From: Kiritimatiellia bacterium
GTDB taxonomy: Bacteria; Verrucomicrobiota; Kiritimatiellia; RFP12; UBA1067
DNA length: 50,271 nucleotides
Reading direction: 5' to 3'
Assembly: GCA_017427485.1 (NCBI GenBank)
Contig: JAFRSR010000434.1
Span: forward strand, 1 to 50,271
A program made the position numbers and the translations under genes. Under the pieces are notes generated by a model that was not told the origin of the DNA, did no database searches, and saw only the letters and a list, made by a program, of their open reading frames with translations. This document shows, one piece after another, positions 43,065-50,271 of this stretch. The first letter of the stretch is position 1, and every line of letters begins with the position of its first letter.

Positions 43065-45113
43065 ATGCATGCTCTTGAGAAACATTCAAGGCAGCCGACC
43101 GTCCGGTTGTTGGACGATCCATACCTCGCCCCCTACACGGACGCGGTGCGGGGACGCGCGGCGCATGCCCGCGCCAAGGCGCGCGAGCTGACCGGCGGGA
43201 AGGGGCGCCTCGCCGACTGGGCGAGCGCGCACGAGTACTTCGGCCTCCACCGCACGGCGACGGGGTGGGTGTTCCGCGAATGGGCGCCGTACGCGACGGC
43301 GATCTGGCTCGTGGGCGATTTCTCCCAGTGGCAGGCCAAGACCCGCTTCAAGCTCGCGCGCATTCCCGGCACGGACGTGTGGGTGCGCACGTTCCCGCAA
43401 CGCGCGATCCGCCACGGGCAGTTCTACCACCTGGAGGTGGAGTGGCCGGGCGGACGCGGCGAACGCATTCCCGCCTACGCTCGGCGCGTCGTGCAGGACC
43501 CTCAGACCAACCTCTTCAGCGCCCAGGTATGGGAACCGAAGGTCCCCTACGTGTGGAAACATCCACTCGCCTCTCGTCTCTCGTCTCAGGTCTCTCGTCA
43601 GACGCCGCTCATCTACGAAGCGCATGTGGGCATGGCGCAGGAGGAGGGGAAGGTCGGCACGTACGCGGAGTTCCGCGACAAGGTGCTTCCGCGCATCAAG
43701 GCGGCCGGCTACAACGTGGTGCAGCTGATGGCCGTGATGGAGCATCCGTACTACGCGAGCTTCGGATACCATGTTTCCAGTTTCTTCGCACCGAGCTCGC
43801 GTTTCGGCACGCCCGAGGACCTCAAGAGCCTCGTGGACGCGGCGCACGGGATGGGCCTACGCGTGATCATGGACCTCGTCCACTCCCATGCCGTCCGGAA
43901 CGAGCGCGACGGGCTCTCGCTCTTCGACGGCACGCCCTACCAGTACTTCCACGACGGCCCGCGCGGCTGGCACACGGCGTGGAACTCGCGCTGCTTCGAC
44001 TACGGCAAGACCGAGGTGCTGCACTTCCTCCTCTCGAACTGCCGCTACTGGCTCGACGCCTTCCACTTCGACGGCTACCGCTTCGACGGCGTCACCTCCA
44101 TGCTCTACCGCGACCACGGCCTCGGCACGAACTTCACGGGCTACGCCCAGTACTTCGACGGCAACGTGGACGACGACGCCTGGTGCTACCTCGCCCTCGC
44201 GAACCGCGTGATCCACGAGGCGCATCCGCGCGCGATCACCGTGGCGGAGGACGTGAGCGGCATGCCCGGCTGCGCCGCGCCGCTCGCGGACTGCGGCATG
44301 GGCTTCGACTACCGCATGGCGATGGGCGAGCCGGACTACTGGTTCCACCTCGCGGAGAAGGTGCGCGACGAGGACTGGAACATGCACGGCCTGTTCCACG
44401 CGCTCACAGACAAGCGCGCCGACGAGCGCGTGGTGAGCTACGTGGAGTCGCACGACCAGGCGCTCGTGGGCGGCAAGACGTTCTTCTTCCAGCTCGTCGA
44501 CAAGGCGATCTACTGGGGCATGGGCGTGGACCAGCACGGACTGGAGACGGACCGCGGCGTTGCGCTCCACAAGATGGCGCGCCTCGCCACGCTCGGCTGC
44601 TCCGGCGGCGCGTACCTCAACTTCATGGGCAACGAGTTCGGCCACCCCGAGTGGATCGACTTCCCGCGCGCCGAGAACGGCTGGAGCTACGACCACGCGC
44701 GGCGCCAGTGGTCGCTGCGCGACGATTCCGCGCTGCGCTTCAAGGGGCTCGGCGACTTCGACGCGGAGATGATCCGCGTCGTCACGGCGCACCGCGCGCT
44801 GCGCGGCACGTCGCCCGTGCTCCTCGCGGCGAACGACGCCGACCAGACGCTCGCGTTCTGGCGCGGCGGACTCGTGTTTGTGTTCAACTTCAGCGCGGCG
44901 CAGTCGTATTCCGACTACTCCGTGCTCGTGCCGCCCGGCAGCTACAGGCGCGTGCTCGACACGGACGAGGTCCGCTTCGGCGGGCAGGGCCGCATCGCGG
45001 CGCGGCAGACGTTCTTCAGCGAACCGTCCGTCGTCGGCAACGAGCGGATTGACCATGTGAAGCTGTACCTGCCGGCGCGTACGGCAATTGTCCTCCAGAC
45101 AGAAAGGAAATAA
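43065..45113 (+). CDS. glgB: 1,4-alpha-glucan branching enzyme (GH13_8-like)
   Basis: A 682-residue cytosolic enzyme that adds alpha-1,6 branches to glycogen. I choose ATG 43065, which has AAGGAGA nine bases upstream; the ATG at 43032 lies inside the previous gene. A CBM48-like domain (EYFGLHRTATGWVFREWAPY, GDFSQWQAK) is followed by the GH13 barrel with nucleophile Asp341 (FDGYRFDGVTSM), acid/base Glu395 (VAEDVSGM) and Asp464 (ESHDQ). All are intact. The length and motif style fit the eukaryote-like GH13_8 subgroup, also found in Bacteroidetes. A short CTCTCGTCTC-type simple repeat (43568-43605) encodes SRLSSQVSRQ before the barrel. Other glycogen genes are absent from the window. Confidence 0.95.
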   Translation: MHALEKHSRQPTVRLLDDPYLAPYTDAVRGRAAHARAKARELTGGKGRLADWASAHEYFGLHRTATGWVFREWAPYATAIWLVGDFSQWQAKTRFKLARIPGTDVWVRTFPQRAIRHGQFYHLEVEWPGGRGERIPAYARRVVQDPQTNLFSAQVWEPKVPYVWKHPLASRLSSQVSRQTPLIYEAHVGMAQEEGKVGTYAEFRDKVLPRIKAAGYNVVQLMAVMEHPYYASFGYHVSSFFAPSSRFGTPEDLKSLVDAAHGMGLRVIMDLVHSHAVRNERDGLSLFDGTPYQYFHDGPRGWHTAWNSRCFDYGKTEVLHFLLSNCRYWLDAFHFDGYRFDGVTSMLYRDHGLGTNFTGYAQYFDGNVDDDAWCYLALANRVIHEAHPRAITVAEDVSGMPGCAAPLADCGMGFDYRMAMGEPDYWFHLAEKVRDEDWNMHGLFHALTDKRADERVVSYVESHDQALVGGKTFFFQLVDKAIYWGMGVDQHGLETDRGVALHKMARLATLGCSGGAYLNFMGNEFGHPEWIDFPRAENGWSYDHARRQWSLRDDSALRFKGLGDFDAEMIRVVTAHRALRGTSPVLLAANDADQTLAFWRGGLVFVFNFSAAQSYSDYSVLVPPGSYRRVLDTDEVRFGGQGRIAARQTFFSEPSVVGNERIDHVKLYLPARTAIVLQTERK

Positions 45114-46544
45114 ATGAACAGGAGAACTTTTATCAAATCGGCTGCGGCTTTTCCGCTGTTCGGCATCGGCGGCGTCGCGTTCGGGCAGTCCCGCGCGCGG
45201 CAGATCGCGAAGGGCGCGCAGATGCGCGTGGCGGTTATCGGCTGCGGCGCGCGCACCCATTCGATTCTTGAGCCGATCCTGCGCGAGCGCGTGGTCGCGC
45301 TCGTCGACCCCGACCCCGCGCAGATCGCGCGCGTCCGCGCCCTCGGCAAGAAACTGCCGAACGGCGCGAACATGGAAGGTGTGCGCGTGTTCGCCGACTA
45401 CCGCGAGCTGTTCGACAAGATGGGCGATTCGCTTGACGCCGTCTTCATCGCCACGCCGAATCACCACCATGCGCTCGCCACCGTGCTCGCGGCGCGGCGC
45501 GGCATCCATGTGTTCGTCGAGAAGCCGATGGCGCACACGCTGGAGGAGGCACGCGCGATGGGCGCGGCCGCCAAGGCGTCCAGCATCGTCACGCAGGTGG
45601 GCAACTTCGGGCACTCCACGAAGGCGATGCGGGTGTGCGTGGAGTCGATCAAGCGCGGCCTCATCGGCGAGATCCGCGAGGTGTGGTGCTATGACGACCG
45701 CGTGAACGCGATGAAGTACCGTCCGCCGGCCGCGAAGCCGCCGGCGGGCATGGATTGGGACCTCTGGTGCGGCGGCAGTCCCGTATGCGACTACTACGGC
45801 CCCACGGAGGACCACCAGGGGCTCCACCCGCACGACTGGCACAGCTGGATCGACTACGGCAACGGATCGATCGGCAACATGGCCACGCACATCATGGACG
45901 CTGCGTTCTGGTCGCTCGACCTCGGAAGCGTGCATCCGCTTTCCGTCGAGACGCACGACGTCCAGTTCGCCTGCGACGGCGCGTGGGCCTGGCGCGACAC
46001 GCTCGAATACCGCTTCCCCGCGCGCGGCGACCTGCCGCCCGTCACCCTGCACTGGTACGACGGACTCCGCGACGGCATTCCGTTCGACAAGGCGCACATC
46101 GGCAAGAACGGCCACCCCGCGAAGCGCGAGTACCTCAATCTGCCGCCGGTCATCGCGAAGTACGAGCGCGAGTTCCACCTGGAGAAGGCGCCGTTCGCGC
46201 CGATGGGCACGATCTTCGAGGGCACGAAGGGCGTGATCTGGTTCAGCCACCACTCGATGATCCGCTTCTTCCCGAAGCACCTCGGCAAGGAGATGAAGAA
46301 GTTTCCGGGCTACAAGTCCACGGAGCACGTGCACGAGTTCTACAACGCCATCGTGGAGCGCCGCGAGGCGAACACGGGCTTCGGCTTCTCCGTGCCGCTC
46401 GCCGAGACGCTGCTCCTCGGCAACGTCGCGGCCCGTTCGGGTCTGGGCAAGCTGCTCTGGGACGGCACGCGCATCACGAACAAACCCGAAGCCAACGCCT
46501 TCCTCTCCGCGCCCGTCCGCCCCGGCTGGTCACTCCCCGCATGA
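45114..46544 (+). CDS. Tat-exported Gfo/Idh/MocA family oxidoreductase
   Basis: A 476-residue protein. The N-terminus NRRTFIKSAAAFPLFGIGG is a twin-arginine signal, so a folded, cofactor-loaded enzyme would be exported. The NAD(P)-binding Rossmann start MRVAVIGCGARTHSILEPIL and the family motif VEKPMAHTLEEARAM (with the catalytic Lys of EKP) are present, followed by the C-terminal domain (NGSIGNMATHIMDAAFWSLD, HPLSVET). It probably oxidises or interconverts a sugar or inositol; the substrate is unknown. AAAGGAA stands just before the ATG, which directly follows the glgB stop. The next gene overlaps it by ATGA. Confidence 0.92.
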   Translation: MNRRTFIKSAAAFPLFGIGGVAFGQSRARQIAKGAQMRVAVIGCGARTHSILEPILRERVVALVDPDPAQIARVRALGKKLPNGANMEGVRVFADYRELFDKMGDSLDAVFIATPNHHHALATVLAARRGIHVFVEKPMAHTLEEARAMGAAAKASSIVTQVGNFGHSTKAMRVCVESIKRGLIGEIREVWCYDDRVNAMKYRPPAAKPPAGMDWDLWCGGSPVCDYYGPTEDHQGLHPHDWHSWIDYGNGSIGNMATHIMDAAFWSLDLGSVHPLSVETHDVQFACDGAWAWRDTLEYRFPARGDLPPVTLHWYDGLRDGIPFDKAHIGKNGHPAKREYLNLPPVIAKYEREFHLEKAPFAPMGTIFEGTKGVIWFSHHSMIRFFPKHLGKEMKKFPGYKSTEHVHEFYNAIVERREANTGFGFSVPLAETLLLGNVAARSGLGKLLWDGTRITNKPEANAFLSAPVRPGWSLPA

Positions 46545-48067
46545 TCGGGATGAGAAAGTTCTTCTTATCGGCATTGGCCGTGGTTCTCATGGCAGGTGCG
46601 CCGTCCCGCGCCGACAATGGACGGCTGGTGGGGTTGTTCTACTTCCTGTGGCTCGGCGAGCACGGACGCGGCGCGCCGCGCGACGTGACGAAGATACTCG
46701 CGGCCGATCCGGACGCGGGGCGCAAGCCGGACAGTCCCGTCTGGGGCCCCGTCGGCTGCTACCACCACTGGGGCGAGCCGCTCTACGGCTACTACTTCTC
46801 GGACGACGAGTGGGTCGTGCGCCGCCACATGAAGCTGATCATGCAGGCGGGAATCGACTTTCTCTTCTTCGACACGACGAACGGCCCCATCTACGAACGC
46901 AACGCGAAGCTCGTCATGCGCGTCCTCCAGGAATACCATGACGCGGGATGGAAGGTCCCGAAGGTCATGTTCTACACGAATAGCGCGTCGGGGAAGACGG
47001 TGCGGCGTATCTACGACGCGGTCTACAAGCCGGGTTTCGCGAAGGACGTGTGGTTCCGCCTGGACGGCAGGCCCGTCATCGTGGCGAAGAAGGACAACTG
47101 TGACGACGAGACGAAGGCGTTCTTCACGATCGTCAAGTCGCAGTGGCCGAACGAGCGTTTGAAGAAGGGCGGCTGGCCGTGGATGGACTTCACGCGTCCG
47201 CAGCGCGTCTTTGCGGGCGAGGAAGTCGCGAAGAGCGTCATGAACGTGTCGGTCGCGCAGCATCCGCAGCTCCGTTTCGGCGACAGCGCGATGTACGGCG
47301 AGAAGGGAAACCGCGGACGCGCCTTCCACGACGGCGCGAACGACCCCGCGCCTGATGCGTGGACGAAGGGGTTCAACTTCCGGGAGCAGTGGGCGCGCGC
47401 GCTGGAGGCGAAGCCGGACATCGTGCTCGTCACGGGCTGGAACGAGTGGATCGCGGGACGCTGGAAAGGGCGCGCGGACCGTCCGATCATGTTCGTCGAC
47501 TGCGCGAACGCAGAGTACTCGCGAGACATCGAGATGATGCGCGGCGGCTACGGTGACGCCTATTTCCTCCTCCTGCTCGAGAACGTGCGGAAATTCAAGG
47601 GGATTTCCGACGACGACGCCCCCAATCCGCCTTTGACGGGCAAACGTTACAGATGCTTCGCCGACTCCGCGATGCCGCGCGACGCGAAGGGCTACGGGAC
47701 GAACTACGTGAACCGCACGCAGCGCAACGCGCCCGAATGGATCGACGTGAGTCACGACGCGCACGCGGTCACGTTCAAGGTGAAGACGCAGAAACCGGTC
47801 GTCGGCAAAGAAGGGAAGGGGGATTTCATGAAGATCCTCGTGAACGGAAAATGCGTCAACGCGCTCGGCGAGCTGAAGATCGATGTAGACATGATGACGC
47901 TCAGGGTGCCGCGCCGGGCGTTGGGCCTCGCGCACGGCAAGTTCCGCTTCGGGTTCAAGTTCGTCGATTCGACCGAACCGTGCCGTGATCCGCTCGACTT
48001 CTACGACCACGGCGTCGTCGAACCTCTCGGACGGCTGGAGTTCATTTACAAAGGGGAGGGGATATGA
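46541..48067 (+). CDS. Secreted GH71/GH99-like protein
   Basis: A 508-residue protein. The start is ATG 46541 (ATGA overlap) or ATG 46550. A signal peptide is visible (MRKFFLSALAVVLMAGAPSRA). The barrel-like body carries GLFYFLWLGEHGRGAP, CYHHWGEPLYGYYFSDD, HMKLIMQAGIDFLFFDTTNG, KVMFYTN and TGWNEWIAG, which is the pattern of GH71/GH99-like proteins acting on alpha-mannan or related glycans. A beta-rich C-terminal domain of about 130 residues follows. I cannot place the catalytic pair with certainty. It is probably co-expressed with the oxidoreductase upstream, and may act with the GH109-like protein in breaking down a host or plant glycan. Confidence 0.75.
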   Translation: MIGMRKFFLSALAVVLMAGAPSRADNGRLVGLFYFLWLGEHGRGAPRDVTKILAADPDAGRKPDSPVWGPVGCYHHWGEPLYGYYFSDDEWVVRRHMKLIMQAGIDFLFFDTTNGPIYERNAKLVMRVLQEYHDAGWKVPKVMFYTNSASGKTVRRIYDAVYKPGFAKDVWFRLDGRPVIVAKKDNCDDETKAFFTIVKSQWPNERLKKGGWPWMDFTRPQRVFAGEEVAKSVMNVSVAQHPQLRFGDSAMYGEKGNRGRAFHDGANDPAPDAWTKGFNFREQWARALEAKPDIVLVTGWNEWIAGRWKGRADRPIMFVDCANAEYSRDIEMMRGGYGDAYFLLLLENVRKFKGISDDDAPNPPLTGKRYRCFADSAMPRDAKGYGTNYVNRTQRNAPEWIDVSHDAHAVTFKVKTQKPVVGKEGKGDFMKILVNGKCVNALGELKIDVDMMTLRVPRRALGLAHGKFRFGFKFVDSTEPCRDPLDFYDHGVVEPLGRLEFIYKGEGI

Positions 48068-48073
48068 TACAAT
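48045..48073 (+). promoter_or_regulatory. Promoter of the GH109-like gene
   Basis: TTTACA (48045-48050) and TACAAT (48068-48073) are 17 bases apart, the former inside the end of the GH71/GH99-like gene. The ATG at 48126 follows, with AAGGAG (48115-48120) five bases before it. Confidence 0.65.
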
Positions 48074-48125
48074 TCGGGCTTGCGGCGGAGTGTTGCTTAT
48101 CAATGAATGACAACAAGGAGACAAC

Positions 48126-49571
48126 ATGGACAAGAGCAGAAGAGAGTTCCTGAAGGGTACGGCCTGGATGGGCGTGGCCGCGATGGCTGCCGGACATCTG
48201 GCCGCCCAAGCAGCGGAGAACAGGCCGGGCAGCGCCTCGGGCGCGCCAATGCACGGGTTCCGCGTGGCGCCGATGAAGCGCATCCGCGTGGGCGTTATCG
48301 GCGTGGGCGCGCGCGGCACGCCGGCCGTGCACCGCATCGCCCAGATCCCCGGCTGCGAGGTGACGGCGATCTCGGACATCAACCCCGTGCGGCTCGACGC
48401 CGTGCAGAAGTGGATGAAGGAACACGGGCTTCCCGCGCCGAAGGAATGGAGCCGCAACGGCGACAAGGACGCATGGAAGGGGTTGTGCGACTCCGACGTC
48501 TGCGACGTCGTGTACTCCGCCACGCCGCGTCCGCTCCACTGTCCGATCAACGTCTACGCGATGGCGCACGGCAAGCACGTGTTCCAGGAGGTGCCGGGCG
48601 CGTTCAGCCTCGACGAGTGTTGGGAGACCGTGGAGGCCGCGGAGAAGTACCGCCGCCACTGCATGATGCTGGAGAACTGCACGTACGGCGAGGAGGAGAT
48701 GCTCGCGTTCAACCTCATCAAGAAGGGGTTGCTCGGCGAGATCGTGCAAGCCGAGGTCGGGTACCAACACGACCAACGCTCGCTGCAGTACAACCCGCGC
48801 GACGGCGTCTTCTGGCGCATCGACCGCCACATGAAGCACCATGGCAACTACTATCCCACGCACGGGCTCGTCCCCGCGGGGCGCTGCCTCGACATCAACC
48901 GCGGCGACCGCTTCGAGTACCTCGTGTCGATGGAGACGAAGAGCGCGTCGTTCGAGGCGTTCGGGCAGGCGAACTTCCCGCCGGACGACTGGCGGCACAC
49001 CGCGAGGATGGTGAAGGGCGACATCAACACGTGCCTCATGCACACCGCGCAGGGCAAGACGCTCTCGCTCATCCACAACGTCTGCACGCCGCGTCCGTAC
49101 GACCGCGGCAACCTCTTCATGGGCACGAAGGGCATCTACCGCAGCTACCCCTCGCTCCTCATGGCCTGGGAGGAGAAGGTCGGCGACGGCGGCGCGCACA
49201 AGTACTTCGACGAGACGAAGGCGCAGAAGATCAAGGAGGAGTACCGGCACCCGTTCTGGAAGGTCGCCGGCGAGATCGCGAAGAAGGTCGGCGGGCACGG
49301 CGGCATGGACTTCGTGATGGACCTCCGCTGGGCGTACTGCCTGCAGAACGGCCTGCCGCTCGACACGGACGTGTACGACCTCGCCACCTACTCGTCGATC
49401 GTGGAGCTCTCCGAGCGCAGCGTCAACGCGCGCTCCTCGGCAATCGACTTCCCGGACTACACGCGCGGCGGGTGGAAGACAGCCCAGCCGTTCACCGTGG
49501 ACGAGATCGACATGGACAAGTTCGACTTCACGCGCGGCGTGGCGAAGGACAAGGACGCCCAGAAAACATGA
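48126..49571 (+). CDS. Tat-exported GH109-like protein (Gfo/Idh/MocA superfamily)
   Basis: A 481-residue protein. A twin-arginine signal is present (SRREFLKGTAWMGVAAMAA). The Rossmann motif RVGVIGVGARG is followed by blocks typical of GH109 alpha-N-acetylgalactosaminidases: WKGLCDSDVCDVVYSATP, YAMAHGKHVFQEVPGAFSLD, HCMMLENCTYGEEEM and YYPTHGLVPAGRCLDINRGD. GH109 enzymes use NAD as a tightly bound cofactor to remove GalNAc, for example from mucin or blood-group glycans. The substrate here is not known. It has its own promoter and a terminator after it. It is homologous to the Gfo/Idh/MocA protein at 45114, but they are not close copies. Confidence 0.9.
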   Translation: MDKSRREFLKGTAWMGVAAMAAGHLAAQAAENRPGSASGAPMHGFRVAPMKRIRVGVIGVGARGTPAVHRIAQIPGCEVTAISDINPVRLDAVQKWMKEHGLPAPKEWSRNGDKDAWKGLCDSDVCDVVYSATPRPLHCPINVYAMAHGKHVFQEVPGAFSLDECWETVEAAEKYRRHCMMLENCTYGEEEMLAFNLIKKGLLGEIVQAEVGYQHDQRSLQYNPRDGVFWRIDRHMKHHGNYYPTHGLVPAGRCLDINRGDRFEYLVSMETKSASFEAFGQANFPPDDWRHTARMVKGDINTCLMHTAQGKTLSLIHNVCTPRPYDRGNLFMGTKGIYRSYPSLLMAWEEKVGDGGAHKYFDETKAQKIKEEYRHPFWKVAGEIAKKVGGHGGMDFVMDLRWAYCLQNGLPLDTDVYDLATYSSIVELSERSVNARSSAIDFPDYTRGGWKTAQPFTVDEIDMDKFDFTRGVAKDKDAQKT

Positions 49572-49585
49572 AAACCAGCCTGCTG

Positions 49586-49623
49586 AAAGCCGCTCTTGGG
49601 AGTTGAATCGCAGGGGCGGTTTT
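49586..49623 (+). terminator. Rho-independent terminator after the GH109-like gene
   Basis: AAAGCCGCTC (49586-49595) pairs with GGGGCGGTTT (49613-49622, two G-U pairs), with TTTT at the end. The loop contains the -35 box of the next promoter. Confidence 0.6.
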
Positions 49624-49631
49624 GGTATACT
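49603..49631 (+). promoter_or_regulatory. Promoter of the PurF-like gene
   Basis: TTGAAT (49603-49608) and TATACT (49626-49631) are 17 bases apart. It lies within and just beyond the terminator hairpin. AGGAG stands five bases before the ATG at 49658. Confidence 0.7.
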
Positions 49632-49657
49632 GTCCGCACAGGAAAACAGGAGATTCT

Positions 49658-50271
49658 ATGGGCGGATTTTGCGGCGTCATATCAAAAGAGGACTGCGTGG
49701 CAGACCTCTTTTTCGGTACAGACTACCATTCCCACCTCGGCACGCAGCGCGGCGGGCTGGCGGTGTTGGGCGAAAAGGGCTTCCAACGGGCCATCCACAA
49801 CATCCAGAACGCGCCGTTCCGGTCGAAGTTCGAGAACGATTTCGCCAAATTCAAGGGATCGGCGGGGCTGGGCGTCATTTCGGACACGGACCCGCAGCCC
49901 CTCATCGTCGCGAGCCGTCTCGGCACCTACGCGATCGTCACGGTGGGCATCCTCACGAACATCGAGTCGCTCATGGCGGAGATGTTCGCCGAGCGGCACA
50001 TGCAGTTCCAGTTCTCCACCACGTCCGGCGTGGTCAGTCCCACCGCCGTGGTGGCCGCGCTGATCGACTCGCAGGATTCGTTCGTGGAGGGCGTCAAGTA
50101 CGCCCAGGCGCGGATCGAGGGATCCTGCTCGCTGATGATCCTCACGGAGGAGGGCCGTTTCTACGCGGCGCGCGACCGCTATGGACGTACGCCGATCATC
50201 TTCGGCAAGAAGGACGGCTCGCTCATCGCCACCCAGGAAAGCTGCATCTTCCCGAACCTCGGCTACGAGCA
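49658..50271 (+). CDS. PurF-like class II glutamine amidotransferase, cut by the window end
   Basis: 204 residues are visible, with no stop before the window ends. It begins MGGFCGVISKEDCVADLFFG, then HSHLGTQRGGLAVLGEKG and ARDRYGRTPIIFGKK, the blocks of the Ntn-type glutaminase domain of amidophosphoribosyltransferase. This enzyme makes phosphoribosylamine in purine synthesis. The catalytic Cys would be Cys5, so a four-residue leader must be removed; the usual case is Cys right after Met or after a longer propeptide. Close relatives in Bacteroidetes carry Phe at that place. The transferase domain lies beyond the window, so the exact enzyme is not proven. It has its own promoter and ribosome site. 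Confidence 0.8.
   Translation, partial: MGGFCGVISKEDCVADLFFGTDYHSHLGTQRGGLAVLGEKGFQRAIHNIQNAPFRSKFENDFAKFKGSAGLGVISDTDPQPLIVASRLGTYAIVTVGILTNIESLMAEMFAERHMQFQFSTTSGVVSPTAVVAALIDSQDSFVEGVKYAQARIEGSCSLMILTEEGRFYAARDRYGRTPIIFGKKDGSLIATQESCIFPNLGYE

Noticed and set aside
43032..45113. ATG 43032 as start of glgB
   Set aside because: It overlaps the GTPase-like gene by 17 bases and has no ribosome site. ATG 43065 has AAGGAGA nine bases upstream.
43857..46334. An 825-residue minus-strand open frame
   Set aside because: Antisense to glgB and the oxidoreductase gene, both of which carry intact catalytic motifs.

Overview
The window is GC-rich bacterial chromosomal DNA. It looks like a gut- or rumen-type member of the Kiritimatiellota/Verrucomicrobiota (PVC) group. 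That placement is an inference from gene content: Tat-exported Gfo/Idh/MocA and GH109-like proteins, a FISUMP/DUF1566-type domain, an RHS gene, and many short palindromic repeats that lie inside genes. No rRNA, tRNA, CRISPR array or intact insertion sequence was seen.

Left part (1-4.1 kb): the 3' end of an RHS/YD-repeat gene with an AT-richer, probably exchangeable C-terminal tip, two small unknown genes that could be its immunity or accessory partners, then a five-copy repeat array next to a small winged-helix regulator. Core part (4.1-19.65 kb): a bacterial alpha-2-macroglobulin lipoprotein, an MCE/MlaD protein, a barrel-type outer-membrane protein (minus strand), a U32 peptidase/RlhA-like protein (minus strand), thrS without its TGS domain, infC that appears to start at ATC, ispF, an RluA-family pseudouridine synthase and an exported-looking metallo-beta-lactamase/beta-CASP protein.

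Accessory part (19.7-43.05 kb): a one-strand locus of 14 main genes plus two micro-ORFs, mostly joined by ATGA overlaps or gaps under 55 nt. It encodes a 1637-residue DUF4011-type protein (transglutaminase-like + SF1 helicase + Vsr/REase-like end), two coiled-coil proteins of which one has the length and helix pattern of an ESCRT-III/Snf7 subunit, an AAA+ ATPase with a MIT-like N-terminus (a Vps4-like layout on a CbxX-type ATPase), two membrane proteins of unknown function, a Ser/Thr kinase, a single-pass membrane protein, five paralogous GTPase-like proteins that share one N-terminal domain but carry different C-termini (vWA; TM+Sel1; TM; FISUMP-like; DUF805), a DUF1294 protein and a second SF1 helicase. 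I infer a membrane-associated, NTPase-driven signalling or conflict system that includes a possible bacterial ESCRT-III/Vps4-like module. This is the most notable content of the window.

Right part (43.06-50.27 kb): glgB, a Tat-exported Gfo/Idh/MocA oxidoreductase, a GH71/GH99-like secreted protein, a GH109-like Tat-exported protein, and the 5' part of a PurF-like class II glutamine amidotransferase preceded by a terminator and a promoter that overlap. All genes from 17.4 kb to the end lie on the plus strand.
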